The notes under the pieces were generated by a model. The model did no database searches. It had not been told where the DNA came from and was given only the letters and a program-made list of their open reading frames with translations. Below are positions 10,461 to 24,433 of a stretch of 64,000 nt of DNA, piece after piece. Location: positions 2,067,228-2,131,227 of the forward strand of contig LNAC01000102.1 in the NCBI GenBank assembly GCA_002007465.1, given 5' to 3'. Each line of letters starts with the position of its first letter. Position 1 is the stretch's first letter. Origin of the DNA: Ailurus styani. Its lineage: Eukaryota; Chordata; Mammalia; Carnivora; Ailuridae. A program made the position numbers and the translations under genes.

Positions 10461-11340
10461 AAATGAGTTTTCCTTTATTCAATTTCACAGTATAGTTAAA
10501 GATAATTTAAATTTTAAAGGACCTCAAAGACTTTCACTGTCCTTGTTGTAAGGAGGAAGAAATAAAAATGTCAGTCATGTGACTTGCCCAAGACTAATCC
10601 ACTCTTGAAAGTCAAAGAAGGCCTTGGAACAGAGAGACTTGTGGTTCTAATTTCCTAATTTATTTCCCCCCACTAATTCTATCTGACTATCCTCACTTAG
10701 ATAGGTGAATGGAGATATTTGAATGTTGTTTCTCCAGATACTTGATTCTACTTAAGTGAATTCAAGGTACACATAGGATAATTAAAAGGGAATTTTATAG
10801 CTGTCACACTTAAACATAGATACCCAATTCCAAAATTTGGTGGCCCCAAATAGATGGCTAACAATTAAATAATCTTTAGAACAGTCATATTTCATTTCTG
10901 GCAGTGCCAATTCCTGCTAGCTATGATACTAAACATGAAGTAATGTAATATAATTGATAATATAAATAATTTTCAAATATCCAGCTTTGTGGATGCTGTC
11001 AGAAGGGTCAATTTGTGCAATTCATAGATATATTTGGTAGTTTGTAGGCAATTTTTGAAAGAAAGATTGGTATTTATGTTACAGGATTCATGAAGAAGGC
11101 AGTTGAAGCAAATAAACACAAGGCACTAAGTGAATTTACAGCAACATTTATTATCAGGTGCTTAGAATTAGGTTCTTACTGCATTAGAACAAAGAAATAT
11201 AGTTGAAAGAGTTAAAAACATATTTTAGAAATACTCTGTTTTAAAATACAGAATATAACATAACTTGAATGAGATAAAATCTTTATAATACTTTTAAAAG
11301 AAGGTAACTATAGAGTTTTTCTAGCCAAAAGGAAAATAAA
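10461..11340. other. non-coding, possible MIR piece
   Basis: AT-rich DNA. About 10555-10660 contains 'gtgacttgcccaagac' and 'gtggttctaatttcc', which may be a degraded plus-strand MIR. The rest shows nothing. Confidence 0.4.
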
Positions 11341-11355
11341 TACATTTTTGTTTTA
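11341..11355. repeat. target-site duplication, left copy (CDC42 pseudogene)
   Basis: 'tacatttttgtttta', identical to 12948-12962. Together they mark the exact ends of the retrocopy and show L1-type insertion. Confidence 0.93.
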
Positions 11356-12947
<1,592 letters not shown>

Positions 12948-12962
12948 TACATTTTTGTTTTA
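12948..12962. repeat. target-site duplication, right copy (CDC42 pseudogene)
   Basis: Identical to 11341-11355. It abuts the 5' UTR end of the retrocopy. Confidence 0.93.
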
Positions 12963-12976
12963 AAGATTGTATTTAT

Positions 12977-13065
12977 GGGGCACCTGGGTGGCTCAGTCAG
13001 TTAAGCATCTGCCTTCAGCTCAGGTCATGATCCCAGGGTCAAAAAAATCAAATACAATCTTTAAA
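12977..13065 (+). mobile_element. truncated Can-SINE head in a fold-back
   Basis: Only the SINE head up to the B box (12977-13040) is present, followed by A's and 'aaatacaatctttaaa' (13050-13065). That 16-mer is the exact reverse complement of 12959-12974 on the other side. The CT-rich middle and normal tail are missing. See the separate finding. Confidence 0.85.
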
Positions 13066-13091
13066 AAATAATTATTAATTAATTAAAAAAT

Positions 13092-13296
13092 AAAAGATTT
13101 TATTTATTTTTTTAATTTTTTTTATTTACTTGACAGAGAAAGAGAGATCACAAGTAGGCAGAGAGGCAGGCAGAGAGAGGAGGAAGCAGGGTCCCCGCTG
13201 AGCAGGGAACCCCATGCAGGCCTCAATCCCAGGACCCTGGGATCATCACCCGAGCCGAATGCAGAGGCTTTAACCCACTGAGCCACCCAGGTGCCC
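13092..13296 (-). mobile_element. Can-SINE, minus strand, mustelid type
   Basis: Reverse-oriented SINE containing 'agagatcacaagtaggcaga', the mirror of the tail region typical of the young subfamily, and the head ending 'gagccacccaggtgccc'. It is directly joined to the next SINE with no spacer. Confidence 0.92.
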
Positions 13297-13500
13297 AAAG
13301 ATTTTATTTATTTATTTGAGAGAGCAAGCAAGAGCATGAGGGAGAGAGAGCATGAGTCGGGGGTGGGGGGGCGCAGAGAGACTGAGAGAGGGAGAAGCAG
13401 GCTCCCCACTGGGCAGGGAGCCCACCTCAGGGCTGGAGTCCCAAGATTATGACTTGAGCCAAAGGCAGCTACTTAACTGACTGAGCCACCCAGGTGCCCC
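13297..13500 (-). mobile_element. Can-SINE, minus strand, older type, tandem partner
   Basis: A second reverse-oriented SINE in the same direction, with a more purine-rich, G-rich middle (near 13361-13370) and the older tail type lacking 'cacaagtaggcaga'. Two subfamilies in a direct head-to-tail join suggest the younger inserted at the tail of the older. Confidence 0.92.
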
Positions 13501-14758
13501 TACATACATTTTAAAGTAAGAACAAAAGAATATAATTTGGGGGATATAAAATGTTAGCTTTTCTCCAAGTGTGAGGAAAAACGAGAAGAAAATCTTCACT
13601 GTAGTATGTTAAATAATTGTTCTCAATTTTTGAAAATGGAATTAGTCAATAGAAAAGATAATTTCCTTGAGGTTTTTAATGTAACTCAGAACTTTTTAGA
13701 CTATAGAAAAAAAGTGATTTTTCGTTGACAGTTAATTCCTAAAGTACCAATTTATAAAATAGTGTGTTTTTTGTATTGATTTTGAAAGGAATATGAATAT
13801 CAGTGTAATGGGTTATTGGTCAATCACTGGTATTAAGAATTAGCTATTAATTGTGAGGTAGATGGTAAACATATTATTCAAATAATTTTCACAATAGAAT
13901 TTTCATTTTGGTTTCCCAAATGAGGTAATTTTATGTGATTATCTCAGTACCAACTTAATTATGTTTTTCTCTGGAAATAGTGTCTTCATAAATATCTATA
14001 TATCTTAGATTGAATAATATACTTTAGTGAATATTCCAGTGGAATATTGCTAACTATGTTGTAATATCAAATTCAGTTCAGTATTCAGTGATTTTTTTTA
14101 ATCATAATCATCAAAAAACAATACAAAATCTAAGGTAAAAGTAAATTAGAAAGAAAGGAAATTGGAGGAGAGGTATTTATCACTATTAGCTAATACTGAG
14201 CATTAGCTCAATATTATAGCCAAATATAGAGTGAGAAAATGAAGTAGTTATGGTATGAATTAGAAAATAGATACTACTGTGAAAAGACAAAACCAGAACT
14301 CTTATCAGAGAAGCTGAGTTCCTATGCATAAAATGGTAAAGGAGAAGGAATTTTTTATGTTGGGTAAGTAAACAAGATCGAAAACTCTGTTTTAGTAGTA
14401 GAGAAATATACTTCATTATTCAACAATCTAATGTTACCACTTGTGAGTAAAACACCAAATAAATATCATTTCCTTATAGCTGTGAATATGTACAAAGGTT
14501 AAAAAAAGGGGGGGAGGGAATTTCCAAGATGTTTCAATGATCTATTCCAGATGTGAATTCACCTAGAGCCTAAAGATGTCAATTAGGAAAAAAAAAAGAA
14601 AAAAAGATGTCAATTAGAATCAATTTTCCAGAAGATGATTGTCCAGTTAATCTATTTCCATGTGCTTAACATTTGTCTTTTCTTTTCCATTGTTAACAAA
14701 AAGGAGAGACAAATGACTTTGGAGGCAAAATTAGTTGATTTTGTGTAAAAAAGCAAAC
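13501..14758. other. non-coding, nothing recognised
   Basis: Very AT-rich DNA with no supported gene; the 76-codon minus frame at 14186-14416 has no motif. Confidence 0.5.
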
Positions 14759-15360
14759 CTGTTCAATGGAATATTACTAGACTAAGAAAGGAATGACATA
14801 CTGATATATGCTACAACATCAATAATTCTGGAAAACTTTATAATAAGTTAAAAAAGCAAGTTGCAAACTGCTCATATTGTATGATTCTCTTTATATATTT
14901 TTAATATATTTTATTTATTTATGAGAGAGAGAATGAGTTGGGGGAGGGAGGGGTAGAGGGAGAGGGAGAAGCAGGCTCCCCACTGAGCAGGGAGCTGGAA
15001 GTGGGACTTGATCCCAGGACCCTGGGATCATGACCTGAGCAGAAGGCAGATGCTTAACCAACTGAGCCATACAGGCACCCCTGATTCTCTTTATATTAAA
15101 TGTTAAGAATAAACAAATTTATAGTAACAAAAAGGAGATGAGTGATTAGTGCTTACCTAGGGCCAGGGGTGGGGTGGGGTATGACTGCTAATAGCTGGGG
15201 GATTTCTTTTGGGAATAATAATATTCTAATGTTGACTGTGGTGATGGTTATATAACATTGTGAATATGCTAAAATAATTGAATCGTATGCTTTAAATGGT
15301 TGGATTTTTGATATTTATATTATATTTTAATAAAGATTTTTTTCAAAAGAAGAATATTAT
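14759..15360 (+). mobile_element. old L1 (L1M-like) 3' end, split by a SINE
   Basis: 'caatggaatattactagact', 'catattgtatgattctcttt', 'gtggtgatggttatataaca' and 'atttttgatatttatatt' occur in the order of an ancient mammalian L1 ORF2 end and 3' UTR. The copy is much more diverged than the L1s at 24 and 35 kb. Confidence 0.8.
14897..15081 (-). mobile_element. Can-SINE, minus strand, inside L1
   Basis: Reverse SINE with an exact duplication 'tgattctctttatat' at 14882-14896 and 15082-15096. Removing it rejoins the L1 text. Confidence 0.95.
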
Positions 15361-15479
15361 ATTTCATCTCAAATGGAAAGAGTTCCATTTAGAAAAAGGC
15401 AATAAATTGACCATTACATCTAAAAAGATGAAGGTAACTGGTTACATTGATAAAAACAATTTTATTGGCTGTTAAGAAT

Positions 15480-15770
15480 GAAAGCTATATTGTGATTTTT
15501 ATGGAGGCTCAATCACACAGGCATGATCAATTCTTAAATCCACTCCTAGTCCCTCTCCTCTCTTTGAAGAATGGGATGTGGAACTGAAAATTACAAGCTT
15601 CCAATCATGGCTTGGTCTTTATGGTGACCAGCCCCCATTCAAGAACTACCTCTTTTGAACAAAGACAACTTCCAAGAAGTTCCAAAGGATTTAGGATCTC
15701 TGTATCAGGGACTGGGGAAAAAGGCTAAATTGTAGAAGAAAAGACTCTTCTAGCACCCCTATTTACAAGG
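15480..15770 (-). mobile_element. LTR-like repeat abutting the GAPDH pseudogene
   Basis: On the minus strand it reads 'aagaccaagccatgattgg', 'cagttccacatcccattctt' and 'gcctccataaaaatc', a text I associate with mammalian LTRs, but I cannot name the family. It begins exactly where GAPDH homology stops (15771), so either the retrocopy lost its 3' end or the repeat joined it later. Confidence 0.4.
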
Positions 15771-16775
<1,005 letters not shown>

Positions 16776-17574
16776 CTGGCATTGCATCGGAAAATGTATC
16801 TGTCTGTCAAAAGGAGAGGAGCAGAAAATCATATTTTAAAATATTTTTATATTGATGACAAGAGTTTGATAGTCTTCCCATCAGGAAGAGATAACTGTGA
16901 AAGTAATGGAAGAATATAGTGAATATCCACTTTAGTAACTATGAAATAAAAAGTCAAAGGATTGATATTAAAATAGATAACATTTAAATTTTGTCTTTTA
17001 CTCTATGTAAACTATTTGAGGATTTCATGATGTATTAATCATTTATTATGCCAGGATAATGGAAGATCAATGATCTGGCTAAAAGGTGGAAAGGGTAGAT
17101 TTCAACTTCTCCATTTCAGTCATTTTTAACCAGTGATCTTCAGATCACAGAGTGATTTGCACAGTCATTTTCAAGTGATTGAAATGATTTTGCACAATAA
17201 ACAATTTTAAAAGAATATAAATTTTATAAAAGGTATGTATTTCTAATAAAAATTTCAATTCAGTTTGATAAGCAATCTGAGATTTTAACACTCCCTTTAA
17301 TACTTTTACCCACCTCAGATGTTACTATTTTTACCCTAATTTTTACTGTAATGTATTTTTTCTGTATTTAATGGGTTAGGCTTCTACACAAAAAGCTATC
17401 CAGGCCATCAACCATGGGTGTGATGAGCACTTCGAAGAAGAGAAGAGATACATGCACTTGTGAATTATCTGTTCAAATTCATTGCCCATTTTTCAGAAGT
17501 ATTAGCGTCCTCTTATTTGTAAGAGATCGGAACAGACCATGAGCCCCTTGATAATATCATATAACAACTAGATA
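16776..17574. other. non-coding, holds the source-like copy of the GAPDH insertion
   Basis: AT-rich DNA. The only notable item is 17188-17264, which resembles the insert at 16024-16097. Confidence 0.5.
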
Positions 17575-17880
17575 CATAGGTCTGAGCCTGATAGTGTGTG
17601 CTCAAATTCCAACTCCATCATCTATTTGCTGAAAAACATGGATCAATTTTATTAACACTTCCTCACTTTTCTCATCATAAAATGAGGACAGTTAAAGGAT
17701 TAATACATGTAAAACATTTAGAAACTTTGTTCCTAAATTTCCTCTTACATGAAATGAGGATAATCATCATGCCATTTCATAGTGCTATTGAGACTAAACA
17801 CTTTTATATATGTAAAGTGATCTGAATGGTACTTGATATTTGGTCACTGCTATGTAACTACAAGTGTTATTAATATTTTA
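17575..17880 (+). mobile_element. MIR SINE, apparently partly duplicated
   Basis: MIR-like text: 'cacttcctcacttttctcat', 'aaaatgaggacagttaaagg', then again 'tttcctcttacatgaaatga' and 'ggataatcatcatgcc'. The MIR middle seems present twice in a row, so this is either two adjoining MIRs or an internal duplication. Confidence 0.6.
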
Positions 17881-18047
17881 ACTTTATTATGATTATTCTA
17901 ACAATGTCCAGTGTACAATTACCCCCTTATTACTATATAGTGCAAATAATTGGGTTTGTGGTGTTTTGTGAAGTTTTGAGTTTTTATGCAATGGTAACAT
18001 TTTATAGGCCAATGGATGCTAGTCAGGCCATTGCATTCTTTACATGA

Positions 18048-18423
18048 TTGTCTTAATCTGTTTGGGATGCCATAACAAAATTCCATAGACTGAGTGGCTT
18101 AAACAACGGACATTTATTTCTTGTAGTTTTGGAGGCTGGAAAGTCCAAGATTAAGATGCTGGCAGATTCATTTGCTGGCGAGGGACTTCTTCCTGACCTT
18201 AGATGGCTGTCTTTTGGCTTTGTCATCACATGGAAAGAGAGCAGGAGAGCTCTGGGCTCTTTTTGTCTTCTTACAAAGATACTAGTCCCGTCACTGGGCG
18301 GCCCCATTCTCAGGACGTCATCTAGATCTAATTACCTCCCAAAGGCCACCCCCTCCCAAAATATCACATTGGAGATACATGAATATGAATTTGAGGGGAA
18401 CACAAGTATTCAGTACATAACAA
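18048..18423 (-). mobile_element. MLT1-type (ERVL-MaLR) LTR, minus strand
   Basis: The reverse complement follows the MLT1 LTR. Plus-strand landmarks are 'aaattccatagactgagtgg', 'ttttggaggctggaaagtcc', 'tctaattacctcccaaaggc' and 'gaatttgaggggaacacaag'. It is nearly complete. Non-autonomous LTR retrotransposon; no coding part. Confidence 0.85.
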
Positions 18424-19258
18424 TAATTGTCTCATCTCAATCTTTTTGTATCTTATAGGTTTGATGCTTTTATTATCCCACTTTATAGATCAGGAAACTA
18501 CTCTGCTCCAACATATATTTGGAAAATTTTTTTAACTTTTTATATTGGACTTGAGATTCATCATTGTTAAATTTTATGGGAACATTTATAAAGCTCCAGT
18601 AACATTTTTATATATATGTATTATTCTATTTTATTTTTATAGTTTGATGGAGAAATGATTAAAATAATAAAACAAAGGACATCATATTTATCATGTTTTA
18701 TTATTTAAAAAATTTGTAAAATAATAAACAGAATAACCTAATGATGTAGTTAAGGTTTCTCTTACCATTTTGTCAGAATAAGCACACCCTTTATCTAGCT
18801 GAAACTCTCTATTTGAGTGCGTATAAAATTCTGATGTCAACCTTCGACCATAATTTGATTAATCATTCTTTATTTTTTATTTATTTAGTTACTTTATTAT
18901 TGAAATCCAACTTATATAAAATATTTCTAGTCTATTAACATCCAAACATTTTATTGAAATGTTTCATTATAGGAGAATAGTCTCATATATCATGACATTG
19001 GTTTTTTTAAAGATATATATCAGTGGTACATTTTGCTTTATCTGATTCTATTGCAAAAAAAAAAAAGGGAGGGGTGTTTGGATCTAGCTGGGCATGATTG
19101 TGGAACTAAGCACATATAAACCCTTCCATGGTGCCCTCTGAAACTCTTACTCTGTCATTAAAAAGGTTCTGAGGACTGAACTGTGTCTGCAGAATGAAGA
19201 CTTGTTCTGTTTCGTTTTGGTTTCATTCTCCAGGTACCTGTGGCGAGGAAGTGGTGTT
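18424..19258. other. non-coding, very AT-rich
   Basis: No supported feature apart from an A-run near 19055-19066. Confidence 0.5.
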
Positions 19259-19259
19259 G

Positions 19260-19298
<39 letters not shown>

Positions 19299-19300
19299 TC
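19260..19300. repeat. (CTTT)n microsatellite
   Basis: About ten CTTT units. Unlike the 9.2 kb tract I see no SINE body attached. Confidence 0.9.
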
Positions 19301-20309
19301 CCACATCGCTAATTCCAGATAATTTTTCTTCTACACTGTCTTGCCAAAACTTCGCTATTCTTTTGATATTTGTGATATTTGACTATTTAATCTCTTTCCT
19401 TTCTCTGAATTTTCCTTCATTCAGTAAAGTCTTTAGTTTTTGACTCAAAATCCCTTTCTCCACCCCACTGTTACTGGCAGTTGAGTCCCTCCATGGTATT
19501 TTATCCCAGTTCTCCTCTGCTACTTGCTAAAAGGACCTCTTAGCCATTGCTTTTCCTGGAAACTCTGAAAGCATGATTTCAGACATCTCAGTCTTCTTCC
19601 CAACACCCCTTGTCACCCAATTCCACTGATATTGATTCCTCAGTATTGAAGCTGCTAGTCCACTAACCCCATAATTTTCTTACTAACCATTATTCCTCTT
19701 CACACCTCATTCTACTCTTTGCTCAGTTTATATTCCATGGTCTATTTGGCCCTTGCAAAAGCCCTGTCATCTTTGAGCTCTGATATTCTCCACCAGTGGT
19801 AGTCTGCTCCTATTGAATCCCGTCATCCAGCTTATTCTTGTCTGTGGCCTAAACAGGTGAATTTTACACAGAAAAATAACATAATTCAGGATAGCTGGTT
19901 TAAATATTTGTGTAACACCGGCAGGAAATTTTACAATGCATTCCTAGTAAGCTTCAACCCTCTCTCTCCCAGATCTGTGCTCCTTAAAGTATTTTCTGGA
20001 CGCTGGTGCTCTTTTATAAACTATTTATTCATGGTCCATGAAAAGTGAATTTGCAAACTTTTAGAGCAATTTCAAGGAATAAGTTTAATGCTCCTGAATC
20101 AATGTTAGACAAGTCTTGTTTTAGTTTTGTCTGACTATTTAAAAATTAAATTTTCTGGTATTTCATTTTTATTTTATAAAATATTTGTCCATGGTGGATT
20201 GGAAATTAAAAATAAATGGTCTGTTACCTTGGATAATTTGAGAAACAGTGTCCTGGATGATTATTTCATACCTTCTCCTCTCTTCTAAAACTTCTTTTTA
20301 CCTTCCTCA
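19301..20309. other. non-coding, nothing firm
   Basis: Pyrimidine-rich text at 19440-19850 has the look of an old LINE, but I cannot support a family. Small open frames carry no motif. Confidence 0.4.
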
Positions 20310-20730
20310 TTATCTTGCAGAAGATAGAGCTGTCTTCTACTTCAATGAAAAAGAAAATAAAAGTTATTGGAAGGGAGCTCTCTCACCTTCTCATTACCAC
20401 GCTGAGAATTGCACCAGCACCTGTCCTGTTGCTGCCCTCCCCGGCTCAGGTGGAAGAGGCCCCTTCCTCCTCTGCATCCTCACCTCTCACCTGTGCTCCA
20501 GGGCCCCTTGTCCTTTCTTACCGTCTCAGAGATTTGCTCTGCAGTTTTCCCTTTCTTCACCAGCATGATCTCTTTCTCTGTATAATTCCCACGAATCCTG
20601 CAAACATGCTGTAGTATCTCTCACCTGAAAAAGAAAAGGAAAAAAGGCAAATATGTGAATCTAAATTCAATATTCCCACAAGGTCCTCTTCCATTTTTCT
20701 GCTTGCCCTTCACATCAAAAATTCTCAGAA
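20310..20730 (+). mobile_element. L2 LINE fragment
   Basis: Pieces of a plus-strand L2 ORF, such as 'LTCAPGPLVLSYRLRDL' (compare the L2 region just before the reverse transcriptase core), followed by 'gctgtagtatctctcacctg' and an A-rich stretch as in L2. Frames are broken. The overlapping open frames 20248-20568 and 20315-20614 are remains of this element, not genes. Confidence 0.5.
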
Positions 20731-22293
20731 AGAATATGGGAAAGCTGATGACTCTAGTCTAGAGAAATTCCCTAACTCTGGCAAAATTGAGGTGGGGGCA
20801 CCCCAGATTCTAGTTTCTCATTGTAACTGGTCTCCCTATCCCATGGTAATGTGTGAGTTCCGCACAACTCGCAGGAGAAATTTGTAGTTGTTTATTTGAT
20901 GGCACAGAGAGATGATAAGCCTCATTGTCCGCACTTTTTATTAAACATATCACTGAGCTGTTCATAGACTTCTTAAGGCAGTAGACTAGAGCAACCACAG
21001 CAGGGCCTCTTTTGGCTGCTCTCTGGTGGCCCCAAATAAGTGTGAGTTACATCAAGGACTTACCACTAAAGGGGAGTGCCTCTCTTTTCAGGGAGAGTAG
21101 GTTTAGTCAGCCTGCTTCTCTGAACACTGCTTGTTTTAATTTCACATTTATCCCTCTATCTCTGGTTGGGACAAGCCTTCATGTATTAAGAACTCAGCAA
21201 TATTTCCTGATGAATAAATCCTGTAAAGGAGGACTAGTCATAATACCTTTTATGGAAAAAGAAGATTTTCATTAAGCATCTAGTACATTCTGAAATTAAA
21301 TATTTGCAAATATGTGTAATCAGCAATAGTGAATAATATGGTGTTTGGTGAGAAGAAAACCTGGAAAGCATTGATGAAAATTCTCATGGGGAAATAAATC
21401 TCTTTCTGCTTAGGTGAAGGAGAAAAATATGATAGTGTTATGTAGATAAATACTCTCTTATGTTAGTGATCATTATAGATATTGTTCAGTGATTCATTAT
21501 ATTTTAAGATAATGTGTTTCTAATTGTCTAGAATGAAAGTACATATTGGCCTTAACAGAAAAATAATTTTGAAGTAAATTAAATATCAGCAAAAATTGTA
21601 ATATGAATATTGTTTTTTTGCTGACTTTTTACTTAGATTGGATCATTGTTTTATTGATCTCCTATATAGCTATTTTTATGAGAGTCCATTTTAAATTAAC
21701 ATTACCTTTCCATCAAAGAATATGAATTCTTTATTAAGCTCAAGAGTTTTTTTAATAGACAAAATTACAAGTGACTTTTTTATTCATCAGTAACTTTACA
21801 GCATGAAGACAGAACAGTTAAGAAATGCAACCATCACACTGTGTAGATTTGAGGTGATCTTTCATTCCTGGTTCCTCTAATTACATAATTATAAAACTGT
21901 GCTACTCAATAATTAAGTAATAACATTTTTATAATACTAAACCAAAGCAAAACTACCATTTTATCATTTGTGTCAATATATAAATTCCCTTGTATTGTTG
22001 ATTACAAGTTTTTGCAAGTTCTGACAGTGACCATCTATTACTTGTTATGTCAAATAAAGCTCACGCACCCCTATTCCAAGTCTAATGATGTGTTTGTGAG
22101 GGGTGCTGCCATTAACCTACTGCAGCCATCCCAGTCATCCTTTGATCAGCAACAAGTGAGTATTTAATCCTTGGAATGTCAGTAAGAGCACTTCATTAGA
22201 ATTTTTCACCTTGGTACCAAAGGTGAGCTTCAGCCATTTTCTTGCGGTAACAGAGAGAATGAAGCCAACATAATAGCGAGAGGCGGAGATGAG
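20731..22293. other. non-coding, nothing recognised
   Basis: AT-rich DNA. Open frames under 90 codons at 20810 (minus) and 21012 (plus) have no motif. Confidence 0.5.
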
Positions 22294-22330
22294 AAATTAA
22301 ATTAAATTAAATTAAATTAAATTAAGTTAA
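22294..22330. repeat. (AAATT)n pentanucleotide repeat
   Basis: Seven near-perfect units, the last one reading AAGTT. Confidence 0.9.
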
Positions 22331-23300
22331 AGAACCAGTAAATTCTTCTACCTAAGGAGTTTGAAATGAGTTTTGATATTTATAACCAACTGATTGCTAA
22401 CGCTGTCTGGATTCTAATTATATTCCCTAACAATGTATATCCCAGTAAAGAGAAGAGTGTTTACACTGATTGGTTAAGTCTTTTTAACCAATACCTTAGT
22501 GGCTGAGTTGGTGCCAAGCTACCTGTCCTTGAAGAGGGGCTATTCCTTTGAAGTAACCACTGGAAGAAATTTGTTGGGAAGCAATGATGATGATAAACAT
22601 AGGAGCTAGCTCAAAAAATATCTGTGAGAAACAGTAAGTCTTAGTGACATTTCCTGTGAAATTTGGAACTCATTACAAATCGAAGAAAAGGTGTCCTCCT
22701 TTATAAGAGCTGTGATCATCTATACAAGTGCCATGAAGTTATTGTCAATGGCCTAAATGTAAAAAATAAGTTGGGGCTGAAAATATCCTTTTTATAATAA
22801 GGAACTATGAAATTTCAAGTTCTCACTGCAGTGAGGGAATAAAGGCATAGTATTGCATTGATCTGTTTTTTACACTAGACTTATTAGAAACTGAAAAATC
22901 ATAAAATTTGAGATCATACTTTTTTTTCTCATCAAAGAAGGCATATAATTAGATATTAAAGACTATTTCATTTCATGGTTAGGAGGACCATTTTTCTGCA
23001 CAGAAGCTTGAAATGTCATAATTGTATCGATGAGTTGTATGCTCGTATTTCAGAGATCCATCCTTATTCTTCAAAAAGAGCCACAGAAACATATTGATGT
23101 AGTCACACTGAGTTTCACATTTTTGTGTGACTTGATTAGTCTGCTAGATAATATGAACTTAGCACTATACCAACTGTTTGGAAGATTTAAAAAAGATAAT
23201 GTGAAATGCTTTCACCCTCAAGGATATTTATTAAGGACTTATAATTAATTCCCAGGGAAATAATAAAGTCTGCTAAGTGGTGTTTCTTATAAATACAATA
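22331..23300. other. non-coding, nothing recognised
   Basis: AT-rich DNA without supported features. Confidence 0.5.
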
Positions 23301-23312
23301 AAATTTTCCATA

Positions 23313-23522
23313 TGGGCGCCTGGGTGGCTCAGGGGGTTAAAGCCTCTGCCTTCAGCTCAGGTCATGATCCCAGGGTCCTGAGATCGAGGCCCGCATCGGG
23401 CTCTCTGCTCGGCAGGGAGCCTGCTTCCTCCTCTCTCCTCTCTCTCTGCCTACTTGTGATCTTTCTCTCTGTGTCAAATAAATAAATAAAATCTTTAAAA
23501 AAACAAAAAAACAAAAACAAAA
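23313..23522 (+). mobile_element. Can-SINE, young mustelid-type
   Basis: Close to the young consensus (gggcgcctgggtggctcag, gcctacttgtgatc) with an A/C-rich tail. Duplication 'aaattttccata' at 23301-23312 and 23523-23534. Confidence 0.95.
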
Positions 23523-23534
23523 AAATTTTCCATA

Positions 23535-24421
23535 AAAGATAGGTCAGCTTGGGAATGAAAACTATTACTGGGAATAGGAAGGCTCAATGTTGAAGAAAGT
23601 GAGGTTTGGAAGATATGATAAAGATCACTTTGGTCAGAGACAAGACCCAAAGTTTTTGAGGTATACAAATGGAATGGGCTATTGTGTGTGGGAGGCTGTG
23701 TGGATATTAACTTGAGTGAATCTGTTGAAAAATAATTATCTTCCTATCTCTCTTGCTGCCATGGGAAAACTTCCATACATATTTTCACTAACTTTGTAGG
23801 GTCTATATATGAAGGTCCAATTTAAAATAAAACCTCTTTAAAGTATATACTTTGGAAGTGCTGTGGGAATACAGCAGAAATAACTGTTCAGAGGCAACTG
23901 CAAAAGAAAAAGAGAAAGAAAGGCAACATCCTGGACAGATCCAAAGGTTCTCCATTTGGAGGTAAAAAGGTAGAGGCAAGCTCTCTCAAAAGCAACTGAG
24001 AAAGGCTTGGACACCTGAAGACCGATAGATGGCTTTGAGAGCCACTGATACTGCAGCTGAGTGAGTGGCCCACATGGTTACCAACCATGAGAGAAATGCT
24101 CTTTCATAATCAGCTAAAAGGAATGTCTAGTGGGAAGAATATTTGGCTGCCAATTGGAAGAAAAACACCAAATGTATTAAGATGTTATGGAAGAGGAAAA
24201 GAAAACAGTGATCTTAAATATGAAAGCCTCAACTTGATCATGCTACAGAATCTAATATTAGTTTATGACTAAAATATCTTACTAAGTAAAATTCTGAAAT
24301 GGAAAGATGAATCTAAAACTGTATACTTTTCTAATTGTCAAGTATCACTGGAGAAAATTATTAAAATCCCAGAGATTCTGAGATGGTTACTAATGCTGCC
24401 ATATTCAACATTTACATGTAT
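23535..24421. other. non-coding, nothing recognised
   Basis: No supported feature. Short frames at 23888-24088 (minus) and 24087-24272 (plus) look like chance. Confidence 0.5.
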
Positions 24422-24433
24422 GAGGCATGTATT

